Source of the DNA: Candidatus Alcyoniella australis
GTDB lineage: Bacteria > Lernaellota > Lernaellaia > JAVCCG01 > Alcyoniellaceae
NCBI GenBank assembly: GCA_030765605.1
Contig: JAVCCG010000041.1
Location: 1 to 33,343, forward strand
Reading direction: 5' to 3'
Length of the DNA: 33,343 nt
The notes below the pieces were generated by a model. It saw nothing but the letters and a program-made list of their open reading frames with translations. It was not told where the DNA came from and ran no database searches. The first letter of the stretch is position 1. Every line of letters starts with the position of its first letter. Both the position numbers and the translations under genes were made by a program. This document shows, in pieces, positions 1 through 7,876 of this stretch.

Positions 1-109
1 TGAGAGAAAAGCCGAGAACAATCAAACTGGTTAACAACTATTTTTTCGGCGGTTGACAGAATGAGATAATTCACGCCCGTCAATCGTTCGGTCCACGATG
101 CGAAGTGGC

Positions 110-319
110 GTCCTCATCGTCTTCAACGAGCGCCACGCCATGAAGTTGCTGCGCGAGTACATCGCCTATTACAACGCCGATCGCTGCCATTACGGACTGG
201 GCAAGGATGCCCCTGTTTCACGGCCCGCCCAACGCCGCACTTCGTATGCTGCACGAATTGTGGCCCTTCCGAGAGTCGGCGGCCTGCACCATCGCTACGA
301 GTGGCGCGACGCAGCGTAG
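110..319 (+). pseudogene. IS integrase C-terminal remnant (copy A)
   Basis: About 70 codons read as the C-terminal tail of a DDE integrase/transposase: VFNERHAMKLLREY, then ALPRVGGLHHRYEWRDAA before the stop. No catalytic D-D-E residues are present, so the upstream two thirds of the gene are missing. The same tail occurs at 1051-1266 (+), in part at 10988-11017 (+), and on the minus strand near 1935-1985. The first ATG at 98 lies in unrelated sequence, so this is a relic and not a functional gene. About 217 bases after the stop comes the terminal motif TTTTGGCGAGCCACA (522-536), the right end of the element. Confidence 0.7.
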
Positions 320-536
320 GGTTCGGGCGTGTCGGGCTGACGGCAGGAAGCTCCCATCGACGCTGGGGGTGTGTCCTGCTGTTGGAATTTCCACTTGAAT
401 TCGCGCCCGGGCCGATGCTCCCGCCAAAAGCGACCGCTGGCCACCGATCAAAACTCGGCGTCAAAGAACAAATTGGAGGAACGAGGACATCAATCCGCGG
501 GCGAAATCACGCGCGATCTAATTTTGGCGAGCCACA
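320..536 (+). mobile_element. Right end of IS remnant A
   Basis: This is the non-coding tail between the integrase stop and the element end. It finishes GATCTAATTTTGGCGAGCCACA. The inverted end at 1741-1757 has nearly the same sequence, and the ends at 1482, 2126 and 11233 are variants. A boundary right after ACA is inferred because the flanking DNA differs at every copy. Confidence 0.6.
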
Positions 537-760
537 ATGATTCCCTTGGGAATCCCATTGGAAGGCCATGAAAACGCCCCATGCATGAGGGTCGTATCAA
601 ACGACCTCCGCGCGCGAGGGGTTTGACCGCCACCAGTCGTCGATACAAAATCGATCTCCAAGCCCTCGCGATCGAAAGCCGTCGAGAATTTCAACGCTTC
701 CTTTCTTGACAGCGCGTTCACTGATGTGCTGCAATTACCGCCTAGAGAAAGGTGGAACCA
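537..760. other. Gene-less interval
   Basis: No convincing gene is seen here. A TTGACA hexamer at 706-711 could be a -35 element for the small gene at 761, but no good -10 follows at the expected distance. A short inverted repeat (TTCCCTTGGGAA) lies at 541-552. Confidence 0.4.
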
Positions 761-886
761 ATGGGCGACAAGTCTGAGAAATCCAAGAACAAGAACAAGA
801 AGCAAGGCGAGGACAAAAAGAAACGCGCCCAGGCGGCCGCAGCCGCGAAGAAGGTGCCCCTGCCCTCAGGTCCCAAGAAGAAGTAG
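761..886 (+). CDS. Small lysine-rich hypothetical protein (41 aa)
   Basis: An ATG at 761 follows GAAAGGTGG with good Shine-Dalgarno spacing and opens a 41-residue frame ending in TAG at 884-886. The product begins MGDKSEKSKNKNKKQ, contains an alanine run and ends SGPKKK. It is very basic, almost half lysine, and has no hydrophobic segment. The layout recalls short, conserved MGDK-start lysine-rich hypothetical proteins found in several Proteobacteria, whose function is not known to me; that resemblance is from memory. The clean ribosome site and consistent composition support a real gene despite its size. It sits between two IS remnants, so it may be mobile cargo or an original chromosomal gene left isolated. 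Confidence 0.6.
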   Translation: MGDKSEKSKNKNKKQGEDKKKRAQAAAAAKKVPLPSGPKKK

Positions 887-1050
887 CGGGCGTCTCGACG
901 GCGGCCTTTCGAGCCGGTGGCGGCGACGACGTTGACGTCCCGCCCTTCTTTTCCTCTCCGCCCGGCAGTAACGTGGACTCAGTGGAGGTTCACCATGTCG
1001 GGGCGCCTGTCCCTCGCCAAAACTCGTCCATTAATGAAATCAACGAATTA

Positions 1051-1266
1051 CTCGATCATGTCATAGTCTTCAACGAGCGCCACGCCATGAGGCTGCTGCG
1101 CGAGTACGTCGCCTACTACAGCGCCGACCGCTGCCACTACAGGCTTGGTAAAGATTCCCCGATTCCACGGCCCGCCCAACGCCGCACTTCGTATGCTGCA
1201 CGAATTGTGGCCCTTCCGAGAGTCGGCGGCCTGCTCCATCGCTACGAGTGGCGCGACGCGGCGTAG
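1051..1266 (+). pseudogene. IS integrase C-terminal remnant (copy B)
   Basis: The frame from about 1051 reads LDHVIVFNERHAMRLLREY and ends LLHRYEWRDAA. It is closely similar to copy A and starts at nearly the same point of the integrase. The catalytic part is absent, and upstream codons (973-1050) do not continue the homology obviously. The tail has the typical integrase-core C-terminus, in which a DHxIVFNERH segment follows the catalytic Glu in related transposases, including the intact one at 9801-10913 in this window. Confidence 0.7.
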
Positions 1267-1482
1267 GATCAGGCAGCCAACGGCAATCAGCAGATATTGT
1301 TCATTGATGCGGCGGTGTGTGCGGACAACGGGTTTTCCACACGACTATGCACCAGGGGCGACTCTGCCACCCATCGGGATCAATCTCTTTCGGGCCGTTT
1401 CAATTGAAAAAGAACGAAACGCGGGTTCGATTGCGTTGATTCAACGGCTCGATGATGGCCGATCTGTTTTTGGCGAGCGACA
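1267..1482 (+). mobile_element. Right end of IS remnant B (184-bp repeat)
   Basis: Positions 1299-1482 match 11050-11233 with only three mismatches by eye. The unit ends GATCTGTTTTTGGCGAGCGACA. The sequence just outside differs completely at the two sites: a CRISPR repeat fragment here, and the end of a protein-coding fragment at 11234. This places the element boundary at 1482/1483. Confidence 0.75.
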
Positions 1483-1716
1483 GGCTCCATTGAAGCCATG
1501 ATAGGATACCGCGAGCAACGCAAGCATATAACTGGTCTCCACGGTCTCCGGACCGTGGCTCCATTGAAGCATACACTGGACTAACCTGGAGCGGGTAGCA
1601 TGCGAGGTGTCTCCACGGTCTCCGGACCGTGGCTCCATTGAAGCTGCTCTACTTTGATAATTTTACCGGCGAACACACCGGTCTCCGCGGTCTCCGGACC
1701 GCGGCTCCATTGAAGC
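1483..1716 (+). CRISPR. Orphan CRISPR array remnant, 3 full repeats plus 1 partial
   Basis: Three 36-nt repeats lie at 1535-1570, 1609-1644 and 1681-1716. A 14-nt repeat 3' end, GGCTCCATTGAAGC, lies at 1483-1496. Each repeat opens GTCTCC and closes with ATTGAAGC, a 3' end typical of many CRISPR families. The core is an 8-bp stem (CCACGGTC/GACCGTGG) around TCCG. In the third full repeat the stem changes on both sides (CCGCGG/CCGCGG) and keeps pairing. Spacers are unique: 1497-1534 (38 nt), 1571-1608 (38 nt), 1645-1680 (36 nt), then a cut spacer at 1717-1740. No cas gene lies in the window. Both array ends abut IS ends, so this is an interrupted fragment. Confidence 0.75.
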
Positions 1717-1740
1717 ACGCGGATCGGGTGGTAAATGTCC

Positions 1741-2126
1741 TGTGGCTCGCCAAAACCAGATCACGGGTGATTTCGACCTTTGGTTCGGGTCATCGCTAAT
1801 CCGTAGTAGCGGGTCTCCATCGGCAGCAGTCTCAGCCCGTGCAATGGTTCAAGTAAAAGTCCGACAGCTGGACAAACCACGGCCTGATCGACGTATCCCG
1901 CTGGCGACCTGAAATCAGCGAGCCCTGCGCCACGTCGCGCCACTCGTAGCGATGGTGCAGGCCGCCGACTCTCGGCAGGGCTATAACGGAACCAATATCC
2001 CAGGAAGCCGAGCAGCAAACGAACCGTTTTCAGCGGATTTTGAGCCTTCATGTCGACAAGGTAGCCCGATTCAGCCATGCTCGCAACATGCTGATTTCAT
2101 TGCCGGATGAGTTTTGGCGAGGGACA
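1741..2126. mobile_element. 386-bp IS deletion derivative with inverted ends
   Basis: The left end reads TGTGGCTCGCCAAAAC (1741-1756). The right end is its near inverse, GTTTTGGCGAGGGACA (2111-2126), with two mismatches over 16 bases. Between them, on the minus strand at about 1935-1985, is the same integrase tail (ALPRVGGLHHRYEWRDV) seen in copies A, B and D. The element therefore keeps both termini but only a trace of its transposase, as in a MITE-like non-autonomous derivative. No clear target-site duplication is seen. The left end cuts into a CRISPR spacer. Confidence 0.6.
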
Positions 2127-2340
2127 GGATCCTTGACGGCAAAGTTCGGCCGCAGGCGGGGCTTGGGTCCAGCGTTAGAAGTTGCCCCGAAATACCGACT
2201 GCGTTATGCTGACAACAATTCAGCAAGGAAGCACCCGATCACGAGCGGAGAATGGACATATTTTTATTGTCAAGGGATTTTGGCGCAAAGAGTATTCGAT
2301 CCAATAGGTCCAAAACATCGGCGAAAAGAATCTGTACCCG
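2127..2340. other. Upstream region of the STAND gene
   Basis: No gene is seen. The stretch must hold the promoter of the 2341 gene, but no good -35/-10 pair stands out: TTGTCA near 2267 is followed by TATTCG only at a long spacing. Confidence 0.35.
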
Positions 2341-5300
2341 ATGAAAGAACAGACGCCGGTAAAAGGTTCAGGGCCGCGAGAAAAAAAGCCGCGTAATGTA
2401 CGTGTCTTCGTCTCCTCCACCTTCCAGGATATGCAGCAAGAGCGCGACGAGTTGATCAAGAACATCTTCCCTCAACTGCGCAAGATGTGCGCCGAACGCG
2501 GGGTGGGATTCACCGAGGTCGATTTGCGTTGGGGCGTGACGCAAGAGCAGTCCGAGCGCGGCGAGGTGTTACCCATCTGTTTGGCTGAGATCGAGCACTG
2601 CCGCCCGTATTTCATCGGCCTGTTGGGCGAACGCTACGGTTGGGTGCCCGATTCCATTCCCCCGGAGTTGATCAGGGAAATGCCCTGGCTCGCCGAACAC
2701 CTGGAAAAAAGCGTCACCGAACTGGAAATATTGCACGGCGTGTTGAACAACCCAGCAATGGCGGATCACGCCTTTTTCTACTTCCGAGATCCGGCCAGCC
2801 CACTGACTGTTCCATCGGACAACGAGACATCGGCGGAAAAGCTCAAGAAGCTAAAAACAAGGATTAAGGCCGAAGGTTTCCCGGTCAAAGAGAACTACTC
2901 CGACCCGGAAACTGCGGGGCAATTGGCCTTTAAAGACCTCATGGATGCCATTGATCGGGATTACCCCGACCAGAAGTTGACGCCATTGGACCGTATGCGG
3001 TTGGACCACGAGATGTTTGCTGAAAGCCGGGCTAGGGTCTATGTCGGGCGGAAGGAATACTTCGACACCCTGGACAAGCATATGCGGGAAGACGGCGCGC
3101 CGCTCGTGATCCTGGGCGAATCCGGATCGGGGAAATCCGCCCTGCTGGCCAATTGGGCGATCAAGTTTCAGAAGGAAAACCCGAAAGTGTTTTTCTTGGT
3201 GCACTTTATTGGTAGCAACGCCGACAGCGCCAATTGGGCGGTGATGCTTCGCAGGATCATGGGGGAGATCAAGCAGCGGGACACTATGACCGATGAGTTG
3301 CCGGACACTCCCGAAAAGCTGCGCGCCGAATTCCCCAACTGGCTCTCCATGGCCGCGGCTCGCGGGCGCTTGGTTCTGGTGCTCGATGGACTAAACCAGC
3401 TTGAAGACCGCGACCAGGCACCCGACCTAGTTTGGCTGCCGGAGTTCGTTCCGCCCGAGGTTCAGCTGATCATGTCCACCCTTCCAGGGCGTCCATTGGA
3501 TGAATTGAAAAGGCGCGGCTGGCCGACAATGGAAATCTTGCCGCTGGCGTACGAGGAAAGACGCGAGCTGATTCAAAAATATCTCCACCTGTTCACCAAG
3601 TCGCTTCCCGACGATCAAGTTGATTCGATCGCGTCGACTCCGCAATCGGCCAATCCGCTTTTCGTCCGTGCCCTACTCGATGAACTACGTGTGTTTGGCA
3701 TTCAAAAGGAAATCCCGCGCCGCATTGAGCAGTATCTTCAGGCGCGAAATCCGAAAGAGCTGTACGAGTTAGTCCTGGCCCGGCTCGAAGACGACTACGG
3801 ACCAGCGTTGGTGCGCGACGCCATGTCTCTGTTGTGGGCGGCGAGGCGGGGGCTGTCGGAATCCGAACTCCTCGACATCCTGAACATACCGCCATTGGCC
3901 TGGTCGCCCCCTCACCTGGCTATGGACGAATCTCTCGTGCTTCGTTCCGGGCTCATCGGCTTTTTTCACGAGTTTCTGCGGCAGGCCGTGCATGATCGAT
4001 ATCTGAACATGCCGGATGCCGAGAAAGCCGCGCACGTGCAAATCGCAGACTACTTCACCATGCGCGATATCAACGACCGCAAAGTGGATGAACTGCCGTG
4101 GCAGCTTGCTGAAGCCCGTGAATGGAAACGACTAAAGAGCTGTTTTGAGGATCTGCCTTTTTTTGCGGCCGCGTACATAAAGAACCAATTCGAATTACGT
4201 GCTTATTGGCAAAAGATTGAGGAGAATTCAACGGTTACTTGTGTGAAAGTGTATGAGAAAATTCTCGACAATCCTTCTGAATATATTGAGTTTCTTTTTG
4301 TACTTTCAGACCTGTTTTATTCAAAGGGGTACATTGATGAAGCATTGAAACTTAGAAATACCCAAAGAAAATACTATCGCTCTATCCATGATTATGCCAA
4401 CCTGCAAAGGATTCTTCATAATCAGGCATCAATTTTATTCGACAGAGGCGAGTATGATAGTGCTATGGTTCTTCATAAGGAACAGGAACAAATATGCCGA
4501 AAATTGGGAGACAGGAAAGGCCTTTCTGTCTCGCTAGGTGCTATGGCCTTGATACTTAGAAATCTGGGTGATCTAAATGGCTCGATTATTTTGCTAAAGG
4601 AACAGGAAACAATATGTCGAAAAATGCAAAATGAAGATGGCTTATCTTCATCGCTTGGCAATCAAGCAGTTAATTTTAAAGATTTGGGCGAATTGATAAA
4701 GGCGATGGACTTGCTAAAGGAACAAGAAGGGATTTGCAGACGAATTGGTGATCGAGTTGGCTTGTCTGCCTCTCTGGGAAACCAAGGAACAATTCTTAAA
4801 AATATCGGCGATCTCGAAGGAGCAATGATTCTCCACAAGGAGCAAGAAAAAATATGCCGACAATTAGGAGATATGCATATGCTATCTATTTCCTTGGGTA
4901 ACCAAGCATTGCTTTTAAAAGCACGCGGCGATCTCGATGGTGCAATGGCTTTGCACAAGAAGGAAGAGAAAATATACCGGAAAATGGACAACAAGCATGG
5001 TTTATCATTATCTATGGGCAATCAGGCTCTAATTCTTTATTCACGAAGCGATCTCGATGGTGCCATGGCTTTGCACAAGGAGGAGGAGCGAATATGTCGT
5101 GAGCATGGAATCAAGGATGGACTGCAAAGATCCTTCGGCCATCAAGCCAACATATTGGCCGACAAAGGCGACCTTAAGACCGCAATGGCTCTTTATAAGG
5201 AGAAAGAACAAATCTGTCGCCAACTGGGATTAAAAAATAGTTTACAATCGTCTCTTGGTAACCAGGCGTTGATTCTTAAGGAGCTCGGTGATCTGGATGG

Positions 5301-5658
5301 CGCAATGGTCTTGCTAAAAGACCAGGAAAGGATATGTCGTGAATTGATGAATAAGTACGGATTGTCCAATTCCCTCGGTAATCAGGCTGGCATTCTTTCC
5401 CAGCGAGGCGAATTGCAAGATGCAATCGCAGTGTACGAGAAACAAGAACGTATTTGCCGGGAAATTGGGCGGCCCATGGAAATCGCTATTTCCTTATATA
5501 ATCAAGCAGCGATTCTGGCGGGAGATATGAAGAAGTACAAGGAGGCTCTTCCACTTATAACTGAAGCTCTAAGTATATTTAGTCGCCTCCAAAGCCCCTA
5601 TGTAAAGTCTGCCAGAGAGGTACTAGATTATATTAGATGCACACTCGAAGTAAAGTGA
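2341..5658 (+). CDS. DUF4062-STAND NTPase-TPR protein (NLR-like)
   Basis: This 1105-residue protein has the plan of a STAND signalling ATPase. Residues 20-105 match DUF4062 (RVFVSSTFQDMQQERD, DLRWGVT, GLLGERYGW), a TIR-like domain also found in eukaryotic TEP1, NPHP3 and NWD1. The P-loop GESGSGKS lies at 259-266 and Walker B (LVLVLDG) at 344-350. A winged-helix-like part follows (around 470-560). From about residue 690 there are nine or more TPR units of exactly 40 residues, each with a conserved EQExICR core and a GNQAxIL helix. Family knowledge suggests ligand sensing by the TPRs, NTP-driven oligomerisation and an N-terminal effector, as in antiviral STAND (Avs) proteins. A role in defence is inference. 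The 5' half is GC-rich and the TPR half clearly AT-richer. The ATG at 2341 has only a weak purine-rich ribosome site. Confidence 0.85.
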   Translation: MKEQTPVKGSGPREKKPRNVRVFVSSTFQDMQQERDELIKNIFPQLRKMCAERGVGFTEVDLRWGVTQEQSERGEVLPICLAEIEHCRPYFIGLLGERYGWVPDSIPPELIREMPWLAEHLEKSVTELEILHGVLNNPAMADHAFFYFRDPASPLTVPSDNETSAEKLKKLKTRIKAEGFPVKENYSDPETAGQLAFKDLMDAIDRDYPDQKLTPLDRMRLDHEMFAESRARVYVGRKEYFDTLDKHMREDGAPLVILGESGSGKSALLANWAIKFQKENPKVFFLVHFIGSNADSANWAVMLRRIMGEIKQRDTMTDELPDTPEKLRAEFPNWLSMAAARGRLVLVLDGLNQLEDRDQAPDLVWLPEFVPPEVQLIMSTLPGRPLDELKRRGWPTMEILPLAYEERRELIQKYLHLFTKSLPDDQVDSIASTPQSANPLFVRALLDELRVFGIQKEIPRRIEQYLQARNPKELYELVLARLEDDYGPALVRDAMSLLWAARRGLSESELLDILNIPPLAWSPPHLAMDESLVLRSGLIGFFHEFLRQAVHDRYLNMPDAEKAAHVQIADYFTMRDINDRKVDELPWQLAEAREWKRLKSCFEDLPFFAAAYIKNQFELRAYWQKIEENSTVTCVKVYEKILDNPSEYIEFLFVLSDLFYSKGYIDEALKLRNTQRKYYRSIHDYANLQRILHNQASILFDRGEYDSAMVLHKEQEQICRKLGDRKGLSVSLGAMALILRNLGDLNGSIILLKEQETICRKMQNEDGLSSSLGNQAVNFKDLGELIKAMDLLKEQEGICRRIGDRVGLSASLGNQGTILKNIGDLEGAMILHKEQEKICRQLGDMHMLSISLGNQALLLKARGDLDGAMALHKKEEKIYRKMDNKHGLSLSMGNQALILYSRSDLDGAMALHKEEERICREHGIKDGLQRSFGHQANILADKGDLKTAMALYKEKEQICRQLGLKNSLQSSLGNQALILKELGDLDGAMVLLKDQERICRELMNKYGLSNSLGNQAGILSQRGELQDAIAVYEKQERICREIGRPMEIAISLYNQAAILAGDMKKYKEALPLITEALSIFSRLQSPYVKSAREVLDYIRCTLEVK
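4450..5500 (+). repeat. 120-bp tandem repeats encoding TPRs
   Basis: Within the STAND gene, a 120-bp unit recurs in frame at least nine times. It is recognisable by repeated GGCGATCT-like segments followed by GGN-GCAATG and then AAGGA-CAGGA. Several neighbouring units are close enough for recombination to add or remove repeats. The encoded unit is a 40-residue helix pair with an invariant I-C/Y-R motif. Confidence 0.8.
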
Positions 5659-5705
5659 AATAAATGTCAAAATGTAACCTATCAGAAGGTGTGAAAAGAT
5701 TGATT

Positions 5706-6503
5706 TCATATTAATTTTGTCTTTGTTTTTCGCAGGTGGGATGCTGCTGCGTAAGTTGTCTCTCCTCCACATTGAGGACAAGGCCTCCCAGACAGTCTCA
5801 TCCCTGTGTCAAAACGCGACACGCCAGTACATCCTCCACATACCACAATATTGCACTTTTCGCAGTATCTTGATGCTATGATCGCAACATCTGGTGTAAA
5901 CACCATAACTGTGCCTTCGCCAAGAGGTCTACCCAACGCTTTGCATTCTCTCCCGCATTGTTCGCAAATTATTTCCACAGGACTGTTGTTGCGGTCCGCG
6001 CTGTCAAGCTTTTGCATTTCATTAGCTGACCGCTTAAATTTACCTATTTTAGCAGATATTCTTGCCTTCTGTTTGTATGTAACTTCGACAACGGCTTGCT
6101 GAAATATGTCAGCCTCATATTGGTTTGGCTTCTTCCCAAATCCTAAAAACCCTTTCTTGCCTGAGGCCACTAGTCGGATGGCTTTGAGTATCGCGGTATT
6201 ACTAATTTGCTTCTCCACCTGTGTTTTAGCATTTTGCTCATCGAACGCTTTGATAATAATAGAAGTTGGTCCTGGAGCCGTAATTTCCTTCTTTGTTATG
6301 GCGTTCGCGTCGCCAGGGATTTGACTTTGCACTTTCGCAAAGGCTGCTTCCGTTGTTTCTGAATCAGCTTTTATTGTCTTGGGGTTTCCATCTGAGAGCA
6401 CTTTTTCCGAGAGGAGGTGAAGACCCTCGGGTATCTGAGCTCTAATTTGTTGCCTGGCCTCCTCTAAGGAATTGGCCTCAACATCAATTGTTTTTTCAGA
6501 CAT
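5706..6503 (-). CDS. Triplicated-repeat protein with C-terminal zinc ribbons
   Basis: This 265-residue protein is not in a family I can name. Residues 5-42, 43-80 and 81-142 are three diverged copies of one unit: TIxxxAxSxEEA, then a helix to QIP, then KEI...GP. The third runs into GKKGFLGFGKKPNQYEAD, which resembles the conserved loop of the Jag/KhpB N-terminal domain. The C-terminal part carries CEQC (180-183), CEKC (214-217), CGGC (222-225) and CPQC (242-245), clearly zinc-binding ribbons. Residues 5-150 align along their whole length with residues 130-275 of the next gene upstream (6574-7827), so the two are paralogues. The ATG at 6503 follows AAAGGGG by seven bases. The gene is AT-richer than its neighbours, suggesting separate acquisition. 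Confidence 0.7.
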   Translation of the reverse strand: MSEKTIDVEANSLEEARQQIRAQIPEGLHLLSEKVLSDGNPKTIKADSETTEAAFAKVQSQIPGDANAITKKEITAPGPTSIIIKAFDEQNAKTQVEKQISNTAILKAIRLVASGKKGFLGFGKKPNQYEADIFQQAVVEVTYKQKARISAKIGKFKRSANEMQKLDSADRNNSPVEIICEQCGRECKALGRPLGEGTVMVFTPDVAIIASRYCEKCNIVVCGGCTGVSRFDTGMRLSGRPCPQCGGETTYAAASHLRKTKTKLI

Positions 6504-6573
6504 TGTTTAACCCCTTTCGTGGAGTCCTTCAGGTCTCTGCCGAATAGTCGCGAAACAAAACCCATCATGTCAT

Positions 6574-7827
6574 TCAGGTGCCTCGATAGACGACGACTAC
6601 GAAGAAAGGACTCCCGGTCTTGTCGTTCGACTCCATAGCCCGGACCTTGTAGTCGTGGCTCTTGACGGGCTCAGGCGGGAAGGCTCCGCCAGTCCTCCCG
6701 TGACAGGCTTCGATTCCCGCTTGAACCACCTCGTCCAGCACACCGGAAGCGCCGCGGGCCGCGGCCCGGTAGAGGGATCGCGTCCGGCCATGCTCGCATG
6801 GGTGCAGGGGGCCCTGCTTGAGGACCCTGCTAATCCAGGTACCAGCCGTGTCCTCGATGGTTCCGACGGCCACCTTTGACGCGGCTACGGCAACTGCCTC
6901 CCCTTCCGGTGCCAGGACGATCGCACCGAGAAGCTCGCTGAGCGGTTTCCCTGAGGCATATCTCGGGTTGCGAAGTTCGTATGGTCTGTCATCAACGGCG
7001 AGGCGCACTTCCAAGGGTGGGCGATAGGCGACCTCCACGACGGCCTGTCGGCGCACCGACACCTCGTATTCGCCAGGCCGCCTGCCAATACCGATGAAGC
7101 CTCTTCGACCGGGCTTCGTCAACGCCACCTCGCGGACCTCGTCGTCCTCTTCTATCCGGGCCTCGGCTTCGGACCTCGCATCGTTCTCGTCGAGCGCCTC
7201 CACCTCGAGCGTTGTCGCGCCAGGCTCACGCAAGACCTTCCGCTCAGCTACCTCCGCATTGTCGGGCAGCTCTGCCTCAGCATTGGCAAATGCCGAGTCG
7301 GTGTCCAATCCGACGCCCTTGATGGTCGCGGCAAGACCGAGGTTGATCCAGTCCTGAGAGGTGATGTCCAAACCCGCGGGCAGTTGCTCAAGGGCCTGCG
7401 ACCACGCGTCTTCCAGGGAATGAGCCACGATGAGGAAGCTGCGCTCTTGGGCTCCCGACGAAGCCTGCTTGGGGCTGCCGGCAGCCGACTGCCCAATGCT
7501 CGAACGGAGGACGACGTTCTCGAGCTGGTCAATCGAGTTCTTGATTTCCTCCGGAGGCGCATCACTCTCGTGCTGCCGAGACTCCGACGCCTTTCCCTTC
7601 ACCGTTGCGAACTCTGTGTCGACCGCCGCACAGACTGCCTCGACGTCGAAATCAGTTCTCCGCCTGTTAGGCACTACGAAGTAGACAAGGCTAATCCCGC
7701 CCAGTCGCTTGCCCTGAAATGTCCTCTCGCACCAGACAACATCCGAGTACTCTGGACAGATCGACCTCAACACCTCCCAGCCATCGTCCTCGCTCCCCTT
7801 GTACGGATCCGTGGTGACGAGGTACAC
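6574..7827 (-). CDS. Paralogous triplicated-repeat protein (417 aa)
   Basis: Residues 130-167, 168-205 and 206-267 repeat the three-unit module of the 5706-6503 protein. The second units pair well (TIKGVGLDTDSAFANAEAEL against TIKADSETTEAAFAKVQSQI), and the third ends GRRGFIGIGRRPGEYEV. In place of zinc ribbons it has its own N-terminal domain (1-75, YLVTTDPYKGSEDDGWEVL) and a C-terminal domain (280-417). Neither is recognised. The start is GTG at 7827 behind AAAGAAGAAG. No other usual start lies between it and an in-frame stop, although the codons just upstream read CACESCSGFDPKKK and look coding. It is GC-rich and 70 bases upstream of its paralogue. The function is unknown; the loop hints at RNA or nucleic-acid-related roles only by analogy. 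Confidence 0.7.
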   Translation of the reverse strand: MYLVTTDPYKGSEDDGWEVLRSICPEYSDVVWCERTFQGKRLGGISLVYFVVPNRRRTDFDVEAVCAAVDTEFATVKGKASESRQHESDAPPEEIKNSIDQLENVVLRSSIGQSAAGSPKQASSGAQERSFLIVAHSLEDAWSQALEQLPAGLDITSQDWINLGLAATIKGVGLDTDSAFANAEAELPDNAEVAERKVLREPGATTLEVEALDENDARSEAEARIEEDDEVREVALTKPGRRGFIGIGRRPGEYEVSVRRQAVVEVAYRPPLEVRLAVDDRPYELRNPRYASGKPLSELLGAIVLAPEGEAVAVAASKVAVGTIEDTAGTWISRVLKQGPLHPCEHGRTRSLYRAAARGASGVLDEVVQAGIEACHGRTGGAFPPEPVKSHDYKVRAMESNDKTGSPFFVVVVYRGT

Positions 7828-7876
7828 GGTCTTCTTCTTTGGGTCGAAGCCGGAACAGCTCTCGCAAGCACAGTCC

